From: Ambrosia x helenae
Lineage: Eukaryota > Streptophyta > Magnoliopsida > Asterales > Asteraceae
Reading direction: 5' to 3'
Assembly (NCBI GenBank): GCA_030844895.1
Contig: CM061234.1
Coordinates: 9,703,173 to 9,767,172, forward strand
Length of the DNA stretch: 64,000 bases
Shown here: positions 44,484-55,928 of the stretch, in pieces
Layout: each line of letters starts with the position of its first letter
Numbering within the stretch: position 1 is the first letter of the stretch
Made by a program: the position numbers and the translations under genes
The notes under the pieces: model-generated
The model's input: only the letters and a program-made list of their open reading frames with translations
What the model was told of the DNA's origin: nothing
Databases searched by the model: none

Positions 44484-45761
44484 ATGGCTAATGGAATGGC
44501 ACCGGGATTAATGTTACCTTCAGGATCAATGGAACAACCATGTATGTCGATGAAAAACACAAAGTCACCTCAAGAAACTCATAACACATCAGACGGTCCA
44601 ATTGCTATACTTTGGGATATGGAGAACTGTCCTGTTCCCAATGACGTGCGCCCAGAAGATGTGGCTGGTAATGTCAGAATGGCCTTACGGGTTCACCCTG
44701 TGATCAACGGAGTCGTTAATATGTTCTCTGCGTATGGAGATTTTAACGGCTTTCCCAGGCGTTTAAGAGAAGGTTGTCAAAGGACAGGTGTCAGGCTCAT
44801 AGATGTACCGAATGGAAGAAAAGATGCTGCTGATAAAGCGATATTAGTCGATATGTTCCTCTTTGCTCTTGATAATCCTCCACCGTCTTCCATTATGTTG
44901 ATTTCGGGTGACGTTGACTTTTCTCACGCTCTTCATGTGCTTGGTCAACGTGGGTACACCGTCATTCTCGTGGTTCCATCCGGGGTCGGTGTTTCATCTG
45001 CTTTGAGTAATGCTGGTAGTTACGTATGGGATTGGTCTACCGTGGTTCGTGGAGAAGGGTTTGTGCCACTGCCACCATTGCGGTCTCATATCAGTGAAAA
45101 CTTAGATGCTAAAAACGAAGAAGAATCGATTGTATATAGAGGGATCTCGATGACGTCTCAGTCGTCATCTGAAAATGATATGATGTGGGTGCAGCCAGGA
45201 GATTTGACTGGTTTAAAGGGCCAATTAGTGAAGCTTCTAGAAACTTCTGGAGGGCGTTTACCAATGGGGCGTCTTCCTTCGGAATACCAAAAAAACTTTG
45301 GGAGACCCCTTTGTGCTTCAGAGTATGGAACTTCAAAACTAGCCAATCTTTTAAAAAAATTTAGTGACGTGATCTCCGTTGAGGGTCAAGGCCAGACGAA
45401 ATCTGTATTACTCAAGAAATGCTCGACGGGTGCAACAGTTAAGCACGATAGAAAAGGAAAGGGTGTCCGCGAAGTATCTTCGGATGAATTCTCTGAAGAC
45501 GAACGAGTAGTTCTCGAAGAACAGAATGAAATGCTTAACCAGTTTAGGTATGAATTGCAAGAGATACTAGTGAGTTATTCATGTCGAATTTTCTTGAATT
45601 CTTTCGAGACGATATATCAGCAACGATACAAACGGCCACTCGAGTATCAAAAATTTGGGGTGAACAAGCTTGAGGAGCTGTTTGAAAAGATGAATGAAGT
45701 TGTTGCGTTGCATGAGGAACCAGTGACCAAGAAGAAGTTCCTGATGGCTGCTGGTCTGTAG
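44484..45761 (+). CDS. NYN-domain and LOTUS (OST-HTH) protein, MARF1-like
   Basis: The 425-residue protein has an uninterrupted coding exon. Residues about 38-190 form a NYN (PIN-like) domain of limkain-b1 type. Visible acidic residues are D45 and E47 in ILWDMENCPVP, D123 in KAILVDMF, and D143 and D145 in LISGDVDFSHAL, consistent with a metal-dependent RNase site. Two LOTUS/OST-HTH domains follow, at about 241-312 (LKGQLVKLLETSGGRLP...Y) and about 346-415 (…YELQEILVSYSCRIFLNSFETIYQQRYKRPLEYQKFG…). Animal MARF1 with this plan acts in mRNA decay; the plant relatives are poorly characterised, so RNA binding and cleavage are inferred. The ATG chosen follows the 5'UTR intron acceptor by 27 bases; MAPG at residue 5 is the next Met. 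Confidence 0.85.
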   Translation: MANGMAPGLMLPSGSMEQPCMSMKNTKSPQETHNTSDGPIAILWDMENCPVPNDVRPEDVAGNVRMALRVHPVINGVVNMFSAYGDFNGFPRRLREGCQRTGVRLIDVPNGRKDAADKAILVDMFLFALDNPPPSSIMLISGDVDFSHALHVLGQRGYTVILVVPSGVGVSSALSNAGSYVWDWSTVVRGEGFVPLPPLRSHISENLDAKNEEESIVYRGISMTSQSSSENDMMWVQPGDLTGLKGQLVKLLETSGGRLPMGRLPSEYQKNFGRPLCASEYGTSKLANLLKKFSDVISVEGQGQTKSVLLKKCSTGATVKHDRKGKGVREVSSDEFSEDERVVLEEQNEMLNQFRYELQEILVSYSCRIFLNSFETIYQQRYKRPLEYQKFGVNKLEELFEKMNEVVALHEEPVTKKKFLMAAGL

Positions 45762-46678
45762 GGTTCTAGGGTTCTATGTGCTTTGATATGTGTTCGGTTT
45801 AGGCGGTTGATGCGGTTCATGGACCACATTACGAATCCACTAGGATGGGCTTCAACTGGTTATTGTTATGAGGAAGAATGGCTGCATGGTTTGTTTTAAT
45901 ATGCCTTGTGGTCATTGGAATCAAAGCAATGGCTCTGTAGGCCGAAGCAGCAGCGATGCTGTTAAAGAGCTGGAGCCCGAGGTCGTGTTTTGTGTAAAAG
46001 GTTAGTGTTTCTTGCTCCCACATGTTCTTTTAGCTAATGTGGTTGTGTATCTTAACTCTTTATTGCATCATAAGTTAAAAAGGAAAATCCAGATTTGTTT
46101 CGTTTCAGTCAGCTGCCTGCATATAACGATTGTAATTATCATGCACTACGAGTAACCTTGGACATGAACTATGTTATTGATTTCTGTCTTTTAAGTTACT
46201 TTGTTTGAGCTTTTTGGTCTTTAGTTTCACATTTAACTCTGTATCAGTAGTTGGCTCAATATCAAACTCTATTCTGATGTACTTTATTTAGTGAAATTCA
46301 GGCACCTTGCTTTTTGATCTGAAGGGCATTGTGACCCATCTGTTGGTTTTAGCCCCAAAATTAACACTCACAAAGTCGCACAAAACTCACGTATGAAAAG
46401 TAGGCTGTGCAAAGGGTCGGAACCGACGTGACCTGACCCGGACCCACCAGAATCGTACCCTTTTATTGTTGAAATTCGGAACCACGAACCGAACCTTAAA
46501 AGGCTATGTGGTTTCGGGTCCTAAAGGTTCTGATGGGTCGGGTAAAGGGTTTGGCCCTCCATAACCTTTTAATGTAATAGGCCTTTTGAGGGTTATATAT
46601 TCGTAATTCTTTTACCATGCTTGTAAAAGAATTACTCACGCACACGCAACTTTAATTCAAATTTGGATATAATAAATA
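45762..46678. other. 3'UTR of the NYN-LOTUS gene, then repeat-derived sequence
   Basis: There is no further gene. From about 46405 to 46560 lie GGTCGGAACCGAC/GGACCC runs similar to 48215-48260, probably parts of an old repeat split by later insertion. Confidence 0.4.
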
Positions 46679-46710
46679 CTAGATTATATCCCGGGAGCGT
46701 CTCGGTGTTG
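46679..46710 (-). mobile_element. Helitron-like 3' terminus
   Basis: On the minus strand an imperfect GC-rich hairpin (CCGAGA...TCCCGG) is followed by ATATAAT and CTAG, with T next. The 5' end was not found. Minus-strand gene fragments lie to its right, inside the likely body. Confidence 0.45.
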
Positions 46711-47863
46711 AAAAATCTAATATTAGTAACCAAACGGAAAAAGTAAATAACTTAAACATACCACTGAGTAAATAACTATGTAGGCATCGAATTAAGTAAT
46801 ATATAACCATTTGACCTTATGACTTTCAGATAATAGATTGTATGAACATTCAGCTGCCTCAACTTCTACGACAGGAATAACAATAGTCTTATTAGAAACC
46901 TATCAAAACCATTCACAACATATGTAATAAGATAACTAAAAACTAACAAATTGTCTATATTTTCATCTACAACGTTGTCTTTTATATAAGTTTTTGGGTT
47001 AGTTCTCTTAGTTTCTCTCATAGTAGCAGAAAACAGACACTAAAGCTGGCGTTTTCATGATAGCAAGGTGCTCCCCTTTATTTGAATAACCACCTACAGC
47101 TTTGATTGTTATTACTTTTGCAGGAGCTATGACGTCGTTCCTTGCGGCAACCACTGGAATATTACAGAACGGTATAAAGAACTCAGCAAAAAAAGGCATA
47201 AAGAAGCAAAACATATAATAAAACATCAATAAACTTTAATAAGTGCTTAAAATCTAACCACCTATATAAACTTTCTTTTCCTCTCCCAAATCCTAAAACC
47301 CCTCCATTCCCATATCCTTTCCTCCCTCTCCTCCTGCCACCACCGTCGTTGTTGCCTCTGCCTCCTCTTCTCCCTCTCCTCAACCAGCCTTACATCTCCC
47401 TCTTCTTCTCCCTCTCTAATTTCGAACCACCGGGACCGCTGTATCGCAGCCTTGGGCAGTGATATCACCACCTTCGACGTCACCGGGGATGATTCATGTA
47501 TATCCCTCACCTAATTCTCCATTTCATGCTCCGATCCCGACACATGTTCGAGTTACTGTACCCGTACAGGATCCACAAATCAATAAACATAATCATCAAC
47601 CATATAAGTTTAAAAAAACATAGACTAAAACTTTAAAAACATAAGAACTTAAACTAAAAGACACAACATTGAATTGATTTTAAGCATAAAACAAACAACA
47701 AAACTGTTTCTAAATCACTAGTAAACCTAACTCTAAATCCATAGCAAAGCGTCTAGAACATTAGAAAACTCATACTATTAACCTCATCCAAACACACTAA
47801 TACAACATATATACAAACAAAACTCAGTAAACAATAACAAACACAATCAAAAACCATAAACAT

Positions 47864-48110
47864 CTAAAAAACATAAATTAAAAGTTTAAATTTCAGATTC
47901 GAACCAGTAGGACCAGAACTGAAGTCTCTAGCATCACTCCCATCCCAACCACCAACGCCTTCGTTATCAAACTTAGATCTTTTAGCTTCCGCGTTATTAA
48001 ATAACCTAGCAGCGATTTCCTGAGCCTTCAGTTTAGCTAGCTGGATCTCATCCACAGGAGGAGGCACGTTGTTGTACAACGGAGCTGAGTTATTTTTGCG
48101 TTAACAATAC
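47864..48110 (-). pseudogene. Fragment of a KH-domain (FUBP-like) protein gene
   Basis: The minus-strand frame reads …SAPLYNNVPPPVDEIQLAKLKAQEIAARLF followed by NNAEAKRSK. It resembles the N-terminal region of plant far-upstream-element-binding-like KH proteins. It lacks a start in context, KH domains and a downstream splice donor. It sits right of a Helitron-like end on the same strand, so capture is plausible. Further minus-strand open frames at 47008-47510 (Arg/Glu- and Gly-rich) have no motif I can name. Confidence 0.5.
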
Positions 48111-49093
48111 ATATCTATTTGATCATTTTTATAAACTGCAGTTTTTTATTATACGTTATCAATTTATTAATAAGTCATGTTTTAATTAAAATACAAACGG
48201 TTCTTGTAATTCTTATATTAGAACCGTGGGTTTGGAACCGACCTGACCCTACCCGGAACCGATAATTCATATAAATCCAGAACCGAAAATCGACTCATAT
48301 ATTTAAAAAGGTTCTAATCCAAAATTGTCATGGGTCCGAACAACGAATTACTCAACCTTATCGATGAAAATGGTGAATTTGCATAAAAGAATAGTTTGGA
48401 ACTATTACTTCAATTATTGAAACACTATGTGGTACTTGCCTTTAAATAATAAACAAATAAACTTGTCCTACAATATGGTCCACATGCATATAAACAAAGT
48501 AACAAACCCACTACTCCTTCGTTGCAGCCACACTCCAACGTTCACAACCCATTTAATCAGTCAACTTAGACTAATTTGATAACCCATTTTCTCACTGCTG
48601 ACCCGGGTCGACATGACCCTAAATTTGGTTGACCACCGATAAGGTCGGTCGTCCCTAAATTTGGTTGTTTCCGTCCTTCAGCCCCCACGCGTGGTTTTCA
48701 TTCATGAATATTAAACGACACCGTCTCCAATGATGGTGGAAATGAGATTCTTGAATGACACGTCTTGCTTAAGATCTTGAGGCTTATTACTCTACTTTAG
48801 GATAAACATTTCGGTATAAAATACCGAAAAACCCAATACCAAATCGGTATCGATACGAAAAATATCGATACCGGTTTATTTTCGGTACCAATTCGCATTG
48901 GCGGCCCATGGGGTGGCCGGGGAGGCCACCAGGCTAGGGGTCTGTATATCTTGATGGCACTTTTAAAAATAAATAAATTCTATATTGGAATTTTTTTGGC
49001 CCAGTTAAACTCAAACTTTCTAAAGCTCTTAAATAACCTAATAACCCATAACAAATTTATAAGCTGAATACCCAACACAATTTAAGTTACTAA
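48111..49093. other. Intergenic repeat-derived sequence
   Basis: No gene. Positions 48805-48890 contain GGTATCGATAC/CGGTACC runs like the inside of the MITE at 13876-14092, but no ends or target duplication. Confidence 0.4.
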
Positions 49094-49315
49094 GGGCCTG
49101 TTTGGTAGCCTCTTAATGAAGCTCTGAATCATTCAGCTCTGAATGGTTCAACATTTAGACTTTTTGTTTCAACCTAAAAACGCCCTAAATGGAATGATTA
49201 AGAGCTGAATCATTAAGACTTGATGCATAGTTGAACCATTCAGCACTTAATCATTCAGAGCCTCTTAACCATTCAGACCTCCTAATGATTCAGTACTTAA
49301 TCAACCAAACAGCCC
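49094..49315. mobile_element. Tourist-like MITE, copy 2
   Basis: Ends GGGCCTGTTTGGTAG and CAACCAAACAGCCC are inverted and near-identical to copy 1, with the same AATCATTCAG-type interior. It is 222 bp. Flanks are TAA on the left and TTA on the right, so the target duplication is imperfect. Confidence 0.65.
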
Positions 49316-49628
49316 TTAAATATAAAAAAAAAAAAAGAAAAGAAATATCACAATGATCTGTAATTATGTCGACCAAACCACAGAAAACCAAAAACAATTT
49401 GCCACTATCTGTCCCCCCACCACCACCTACACGTCTCACTACCACACCACCGATCACCCCTAAGTGCCCGACAACCATAGGACCGACCACCATTGTTTAC
49501 CCCGTCACACTCCAACCTTGATACATGTTTTTATTTATTTAACTTTCTACAATTTAGCCGTAATTATATAGAATTAGATGTTTTGTTAGGCCCTAAAATT
49601 GGGTGTATGTTTAATGTTAAGCCCTAAA

Positions 49629-50804
49629 TCTATTCTATCTATATAATAAAAGAGTAACTAGGGGGTGAGGTGTCCCTTTCTTAGAGTGTCACATCATGCT
49701 CCAACACTATACCCATACCCATGGAGCTCCAACTTTACTCATGTTTGAATTTTCAAATTTCAAAATAAATTTTGAATTTCGATTAAATTTAAATGCGGTA
49801 AATTATTTCCTAAAATATATACATTTAGTTGCAATAACTAAGTTTCCATTTTCAATATTTTAAAATATTTCTTTTAGTCTTTATATTTAACTATATACAG
49901 ATATCTTATTCAGTTTACATCTTGATTTATGCTATTCTTCTACCACCTTTACTTCATAAATAGAAGATGCACACACTGTTTGGATATAATTATTTGATTG
50001 TATCATGTGTCGGGTTGTGGAGTTTTGATTGTTAAGGTCATATTTTAAGCATGTTCGAATACTATATTTTATTGGTTTAAAGATCCGTAGCCCTAAGACA
50101 TTAGATCAAACTTCATGGTTTTCATGTTTTAGACTAAGTTATGGTTAACCAATACAATATTTTTTTCATGTTTGATAATCAGATTCTATATTGTTTTATG
50201 GAGTGGATGTGATTTGGCCGAAGGTTTGGTTGGTGTTGTTGGTTGGGTATGTTCATCAATATTCCCCTAAGCATTCATCATGTTCTTGAGAATCATTTAT
50301 ATTTTGGATATTCATTATGAAGGGTGAATGTTTTTGTGTTTTGATTATTGATTGGAGTGGAGTTAGTGTTTCGGATTTGGGTAGATCCGAACGGCATTGC
50401 ATTCAAAATCGAATGATTGAAAGCCTTCATTGACTTTCCATTATTATCTCTATTTTTTTTGTGGAAAGTAGTATTTTGGTCAAAAAATTATCAAGTAGAA
50501 AACAATTTTGTATTCCAAATCAGAAATGTGAGGTAGTGTGCTAAATATGTTTATTTTGTGTGAAATCAGCTATATTCCGAGAATGATTTAATTTAGGAAG
50601 CAAAAGAACAAATCTAACAACTATGATTAAGATGTCAAAATAAAATAGACAGTTGTATCCTCAAGATATAACTGTGATAGAAAAACTTGATTAAGCTAAT
50701 GAAAAAGAAACAAAACAACACAAGAACACTCGATATACGAGGAAAGCCCTTGATCAATCTAGATCACTGACACAAAACCTCGGGAGGAGACTAATGCCCA
50801 TGCC

Positions 50805-50836
<32 letters not shown>

Positions 50837-51664
50837 ATAAGAATATTAGAAGTACAGCTTTGGAAATGTGGTGAACGATCGACTACGATTACAAGAGTAA
50901 GTGTGTGAATATAATGCAGCTGAGAAAATAGTAAGAGCGAAAGAAAAGAAACTGTTGTGTCCTATGATCGTTCCATATAACCCTTTTTATAGTAAAGAAA
51001 TAACAACTAACATCCCGAAATACCCGGATATTCCTAACCAAGTCCAATAGCCGTTGCAAGTCTTCCCACATTCACACGACCTTCAAACGGTAGGCAACCA
51101 ATTCTCCGAAGATCATGTAATACGTGGTCATCCATAATACTCGTTCATTTGATACCCGCGAATACTGTTTAAATAAAGCAAACTGTTAGCTTATCCTCAA
51201 GATGTTCACATAAGATAATACACAGTTATATCTCGGACTCAGTATCATCTTCGATACCCTGAAGATGTACACTCAGAATACAAGTAAATTATATCCTGAG
51301 AATTTTACCACCAACAAGTAGTTATTGGTTTTGAATAGCATTAAAATAATGAGGATTTGGTGGATATTCAAAAGCTTGGCGCCGAAAGTAGTTATTGGTT
51401 TTGAATGATACTAAGATAATGTTAATGTTCATTTGCATTCCGTTACAATAAATATGTTATTATTAATTTCATTATTTGTTTTTAAATCACATCAAATCAA
51501 ATATTTGTTGATTTATATATCCATTATTGGATAACATTAATTTTTTTATATTATTTTGCATGCAAGTAACTTTCAATAAATTAAACTTGTATGCTACAAT
51601 ATTTATAGAATTTTTTCATTTGACTTGGGCATATACCGTGTGTTAACGCGGGACTCTAACCTAG
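49629..51664 (+). mobile_element. Non-autonomous Helitron, plus strand
   Basis: It starts TCTATTCTATCTATATAAT after an A and ends with the hairpin CCGTGT, GTTA, ACGCGG, then ACTCTAAC and CTAG before a T. The length is 2036 bp and no Rep/helicase frame is present. The interior is AT-rich with a TTA microsatellite. Ends and A|T target fit plant Helitrons; the exact 5' base could be five bases further right. Confidence 0.7.
50807..50835. repeat. Microsatellite (TTA)n
   Basis: About nine TTA trinucleotides inside the Helitron. Confidence 0.9.
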
Positions 51665-52149
51665 TAATTAATAAGGCAATTGTTACAAATTTAGAATTGG
51701 GGGTTTTATTGAATTAGCCCTAATTGAGCCCTAAAAAGTATTAATTGTTAATTGTTATAACTTATGGACTTATAATTAAGTAGATGTTTTGGAGCATATG
51801 AAACATTGTTTTCCCAAATGCATTCATTGCGTTTAGAGCTTGAATGGCTATCCATTTTTTTCACCTCCTTTTGACGTATAACATCTTCAAAAAGTCAAAA
51901 GTTAAAAAAAAAAGTGTTTGGGTAATGGTTTGAAAAGGAGCTTTTAGAAATTTTTGTGCTTTGAAAAGAGGATGATGATTCCGGAGATGATGATTGGTGA
52001 TTCTTTTGCTTCTCTTGGGTCTATTTGTGGGAATAACATTAACTGCTCCATCCATGATGCAGTATGGATGTGGCTTCTCTTGGTACCGCGACCTGGGGTG
52101 GTTCGGATCATGTGAATTCCTTCCTGATTGTTTGGATGGGGAATTGGGA
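51665..52149. other. Sequence between Helitron and gag relic
   Basis: Host sequence followed by what may be more decayed gag. No clear frame. Confidence 0.35.
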
Positions 52150-53639
52150 CCGCAACTGGTTTGTCTTCCTTTAAGTCACAGAGCAGGTGTGATAACTTTC
52201 CTGCTTTACATGCTTTTTCTATCTCTTGCTTTAAAGACCATCAATCATTGGTATTGTGACCTTTGGCTTGATGGTAATCACAGTATTTCTTGGTGTTTCT
52301 GTCAGTGGTAGGTTTCTGCTTCAGAGGGGTAGGGAAACGTAACTGTTCGGTGCTCAAGATTTCACTTAGTGTCTTGGTGAGGTCGGAGTAGCTTGCAACT
52401 CGGGAGTGACTACCTGAGGAGCGGCTGAAATTGCCTCTATCATTTCTATCATTTCTGGAGTATGGTTGTGGTCGATGCTTTGACCAGGAGCTATTTCTTT
52501 CATGCTGCGGCTGGCTATTTATCTTCCAGGAGTTACTTCTGGAGCTTCCCTTATAATCGTCTCATGTCTGACCACATGCACTTTTGCCTCTAGCAAAGGC
52601 TCGTGCCCGTTCCATGAGTGCTTCCATTGTCTTTGGGAGGTCTTCATGTAGTTTTTCCACCAACTGATTGTTTCTCACCCCATGACAGAACCCAGATATC
52701 TGCAGCTGATCAATAGCTCCGGATATTTAGATGCTTTCTTTGTTGAACCTATCAATAAAATTTTCCAACGACTCTCCATCTTTCCTCCAGATATTATGGA
52801 TTTCAGTGATGTCTTTGGTGCATCGCCTTTGTTGGGAGAAGTTTTGGAGGAAAGCCCTCCACAAGTCATCCCAGTTTGATATTTCCCCTGCTGGCAACCC
52901 GTCAAACCACACCCTTGCTGCCCCAGTTAATGTTTGGGCGAACATGTGGCACCATGCTGGCATGGGCCAAAGTTATATTTCTACAGCCCCTCCGAAGTCA
53001 AAGACATGATCATCCGGTTCTGAAGTTCCGTCGTACTTTTTGACGGTTGCTAGCATTTTTAGTTTGGCCGGGAGTGGGGCACTGGCTATACGTGGAGTAA
53101 ACTTCGAGTATGAAGTCATGTAAGCGGCATGGAGCGGTGAGATCATCATCCATGCTATTGGAGCTCGATGGTTGCTTGACTGGCATCACTGGTCCGGTGG
53201 TTGGACCAATAGATGTGAATCCAGTTGGCAATGGACCGGAGTATCCGAAGGGGATGAGGTGTCCATACGGAGTTTGGATTGGTATCGTAGTAATGACAGT
53301 GGAATATGTTGGAGCATTAACTGGAGTTGACACCATTGCTGCTGAGGTAAATCCCTCGGAAGGGAATAAATTTACCTGAACGCTACGGAGCTTTTCTTGC
53401 TTATCCTGCTGTTCTTTCAACCGAAGTAGAAATTCATGATTTCCTTAGAGGAAAGTTTCATCAAATTCGATGGATGCGGATTGCACACCCGTGGTTGCTA
53501 TTACCATACCAGCAGTGGTGACGGCCGCTGCTGAATCAGCCAAGAATCTGGGAAACCCAGGCGTGTCTTGGACAGATGTAACAACGTCGTCACCTTCTTT
53601 ATTTATGATATCCACATTTTCCAAATTCTCATTAGCCAT
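52150..53639 (-). pseudogene. Ty3/gypsy gag (Tat/Ogre-like), decayed
   Basis: On the minus strand a frame starts MANENLENVDI near 53639. After shifts it gives the gag core (QTLTGAARVWFDGLP...FLQNFSQQRR....DGESLENFIDRFNKE, 52963-52727). Further on it has a knuckle-like KKYCDYHQAKGHNTND, where the next codon is a stop in place of the expected Cys (near 52270), followed by KQEIEKACKAGKLSHL. The parts lie in at least three frames. No pol follows to the left, so only the 5' part of an element remains. Confidence 0.7.
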
Positions 53640-54043
53640 TCGGAGTAGATCTATGAAAGGATGGCTCCAATTGAAGATCCAAAAGTTAGTTCTTACCTTT
53701 TAACTATGAGGAAGATGACCAACTTGATCAAATCTCTTGGGTTTAACATGCAAAACTAGCAAACCGTTAGGCTCATCACAGGGGAGGATGGAGGGCCTCT
53801 CTGTGACCACCCTCCGGTGTGAGGATAGGTATTTGTTTAGTGAGAGAAAGTAGAGAAATAGAGAGGGGGAGGTTCGGAGCTTTTGACCTCCGGTCGAGTT
53901 TAGTGTACTTGATATACCCGACCTTTAGGGCACTGATGAGTCACGGCTCTTTGCTGTGAACCGCGTCTCATTGTATATAGTCCGGAGTCAATTCTCTATA
54001 CCTCTTCATGGAGTAAGCTCGTGTCTTTTGGATCACGGTTGAA
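53640..54043 (-). other. Upstream region of the gag relic
   Basis: The probable leader or LTR remnant of the decayed Ty3/gypsy element. I could not define LTR ends or a primer site. Confidence 0.35.
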
Positions 54044-54592
54044 TAGGGATGGCAAAAAAATCTGAAACCCACGGATATAACCAAAACCCGAAATATTTGT
54101 GACGGGTATACCCGATACCTGATGGGTACGGATCCGGGTTTGGGTTTAAAAATTTATTTTTTTCAGGTTCGGGTATGGTATATTGTGATACGCGACCCGA
54201 TTACCGGATATATGGAAATCCGATTTCCCGCAAAAATACCCGATATAATTTATTTATAATATATATATTGTTTTTATATATTTAGTATATGTCTGTCTAT
54301 TTGTATTTCTAAAATATCATTTTCTTATATAATTAATGTTTCCAAACTTCCCCCAATCCAATTAATTACTTTTATAGAAGAATGAAACGTCAAAACTTCA
54401 TTGGTATTTTCTACTACAAATCCCAACGGGTATTTTTTAACAAAATAACTGGTATACCCGTTACCCGTGGGTATACCCAATACCCGACAATATCCGATGG
54501 GTATCGAGTCGGGTTTGGTATTCGGTTTTATAAACGGATACAGGTTTTGTATTACCAATACCCTACCCGAACACGACCCATTGCCATCCCTA
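54044..54592. mobile_element. hAT-type non-autonomous element
   Basis: The 12-bp ends TAGGGATGGCAA and TTGCCATCCCTA are perfectly inverted. Flanks CGGTTGAA (54036-54043) and CAGTTGAA (54593-54600) agree at 7 of 8 bases. The interior has GGGTATACCC-type runs and no transposase. The element is 549 bp. Confidence 0.85.
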
Positions 54593-54600
54593 CAGTTGAA

Positions 54601-55556
54601 GGTTCAAGGTAGTTGTTTTGTGAATACGATTCGGGCCAAAGTGGGTGATGGGCAAGTGGTGCGCAGTTTTGGATTGATACATGGTTAGAAGGTGAACCGT
54701 TAAATGTTTTGTATCATACTCTATTCCGGCTCAAGAAAAATAAATGGTGTGTGGTGGCGGAGAGATTGGGGATGGATGGTCATCATAATGCTATATCATG
54801 GAGTTGGAAAGCTTATCCAAGTTCCACAGATGAAGTTCAAGAGTTAGTGGAATTGCACAGGAAGCTCACGAATTATGTATTGAATGGAGATAAGGATATG
54901 TGGCAATGGAACAGTGACTCGACCAATGTTTTTTCTGTCAAAGAGGTTCGAAAGTGGTTAAAAGGAAGTAACGGTTTGAATGACCATATTCTTTACAAGT
55001 GGTGCAAATGGATACCTAATAAGTGTAATGTGTTTATGTGGCGTGCGACTATTGATAGGATTCCAACCAAATGCGCTCTACGAAAGAGGAATATCAATGT
55101 GGGGGACGGTTTATGTGTGTTTTATGGTAATTTAGATGAGACAATGGATCGTCTTTTTTCGGGGTGCAAATTAGCAAATGGTGTTTGGAGCGGCATTTCA
55201 ATTTGGTGCAATATTCCCCCAATATTTGTTTTCTCAGTGAGGGATGTGATCCATATAGCTGATGATATGACCGGTTCACAGATAAAGAAAGAGGCTTTGT
55301 ACGGTATTTTGGTTTTGACATGTTGGAGTATTTGGAATGCTAGAAACGAGAAGATTTTGTGGTTCAAATCGTCTCGGATATAAAATCTTTGGGGTACTTA
55401 TGGTTTAGAAGTAGATTTAAGAAAGGAATGGTAGATTGAAAGGATTGGTATAACTTTTCGTTTCCTTTGATGTAATTCTTGTTTGGCGGTCTATCTCTAA
55501 CTTGGAGATGTCGCCTTATGTTTGGTGTTAATGAAATTTTTCTTAAAAAAAAAAAA
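54601..55556 (+). pseudogene. 5'-truncated LINE (L1 type) with RT zinc-binding tail
   Basis: After a shifted VGDGQVV and FWIDTWLEGEPL, a 224-codon frame (54709-55383) follows. It contains the zf-RVT-type end of plant L1 ORF2 (FMWRATIDRIPTKCALRKRNI...LCVFYG..DET.DRLFSGC..A.GVWS). A short 3' UTR and an A-run (about 55545-55556) close it. No RT or endonuclease domain remains, and there is a frame change near 54700. A hAT element sits at its left edge. Confidence 0.75.
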
Positions 55557-55675
55557 TTAAATTAGGTGATGTAAATCATATGCATCCAGCCAAGAAGTGG
55601 TCCTGCAAAGCCATTGGTTCCTTTGACCACACCCCGACCACCATTCAAACAACTATAAGCCTTATTTTAACCTAC

Positions 55676-55687
55676 ACACACGTGTGT
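55676..55687. promoter_or_regulatory. Perfect G-box palindrome upstream of the U-box gene
   Basis: ACACACGTGTGT, with the CACGTG core, lies about 240 bases before the ATG of the U-box gene. It is a typical binding site for plant bZIP/bHLH factors. TATATAGAG at about 55842 may be the TATA box. Confidence 0.45.
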
Positions 55688-55928
55688 AGATTAAATCTTG
55701 AAAGAAGGTGCAGTCACATGGTCAGAGACAAAATGGGCCTACATCCCTTCACCTTAAACAAAATCACTATTCCATACATATTTCTGTTTCATTCCTATAT
55801 ATATGTTAAAAAAAAATACAAACATATATGCATATGTATGTGTATATAGAGAGTAAGCAATACCATTCACATGCTTAAAGTGAGAAATTAGAGAAAACTG
55901 AACTGAAAGATAAAAAAGATAAAAAAAC

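Noticed and set aside
48805..48890. Second copy of the hAT MITE seen at 13876
   Set aside because: The interior is similar, but no inverted ends or target duplication could be found.
54709..55383. Intact host gene with 224 codons
   Set aside because: The motifs are those of the zinc-binding tail of plant LINE ORF2, followed by an A-run, so it is a truncated LINE.
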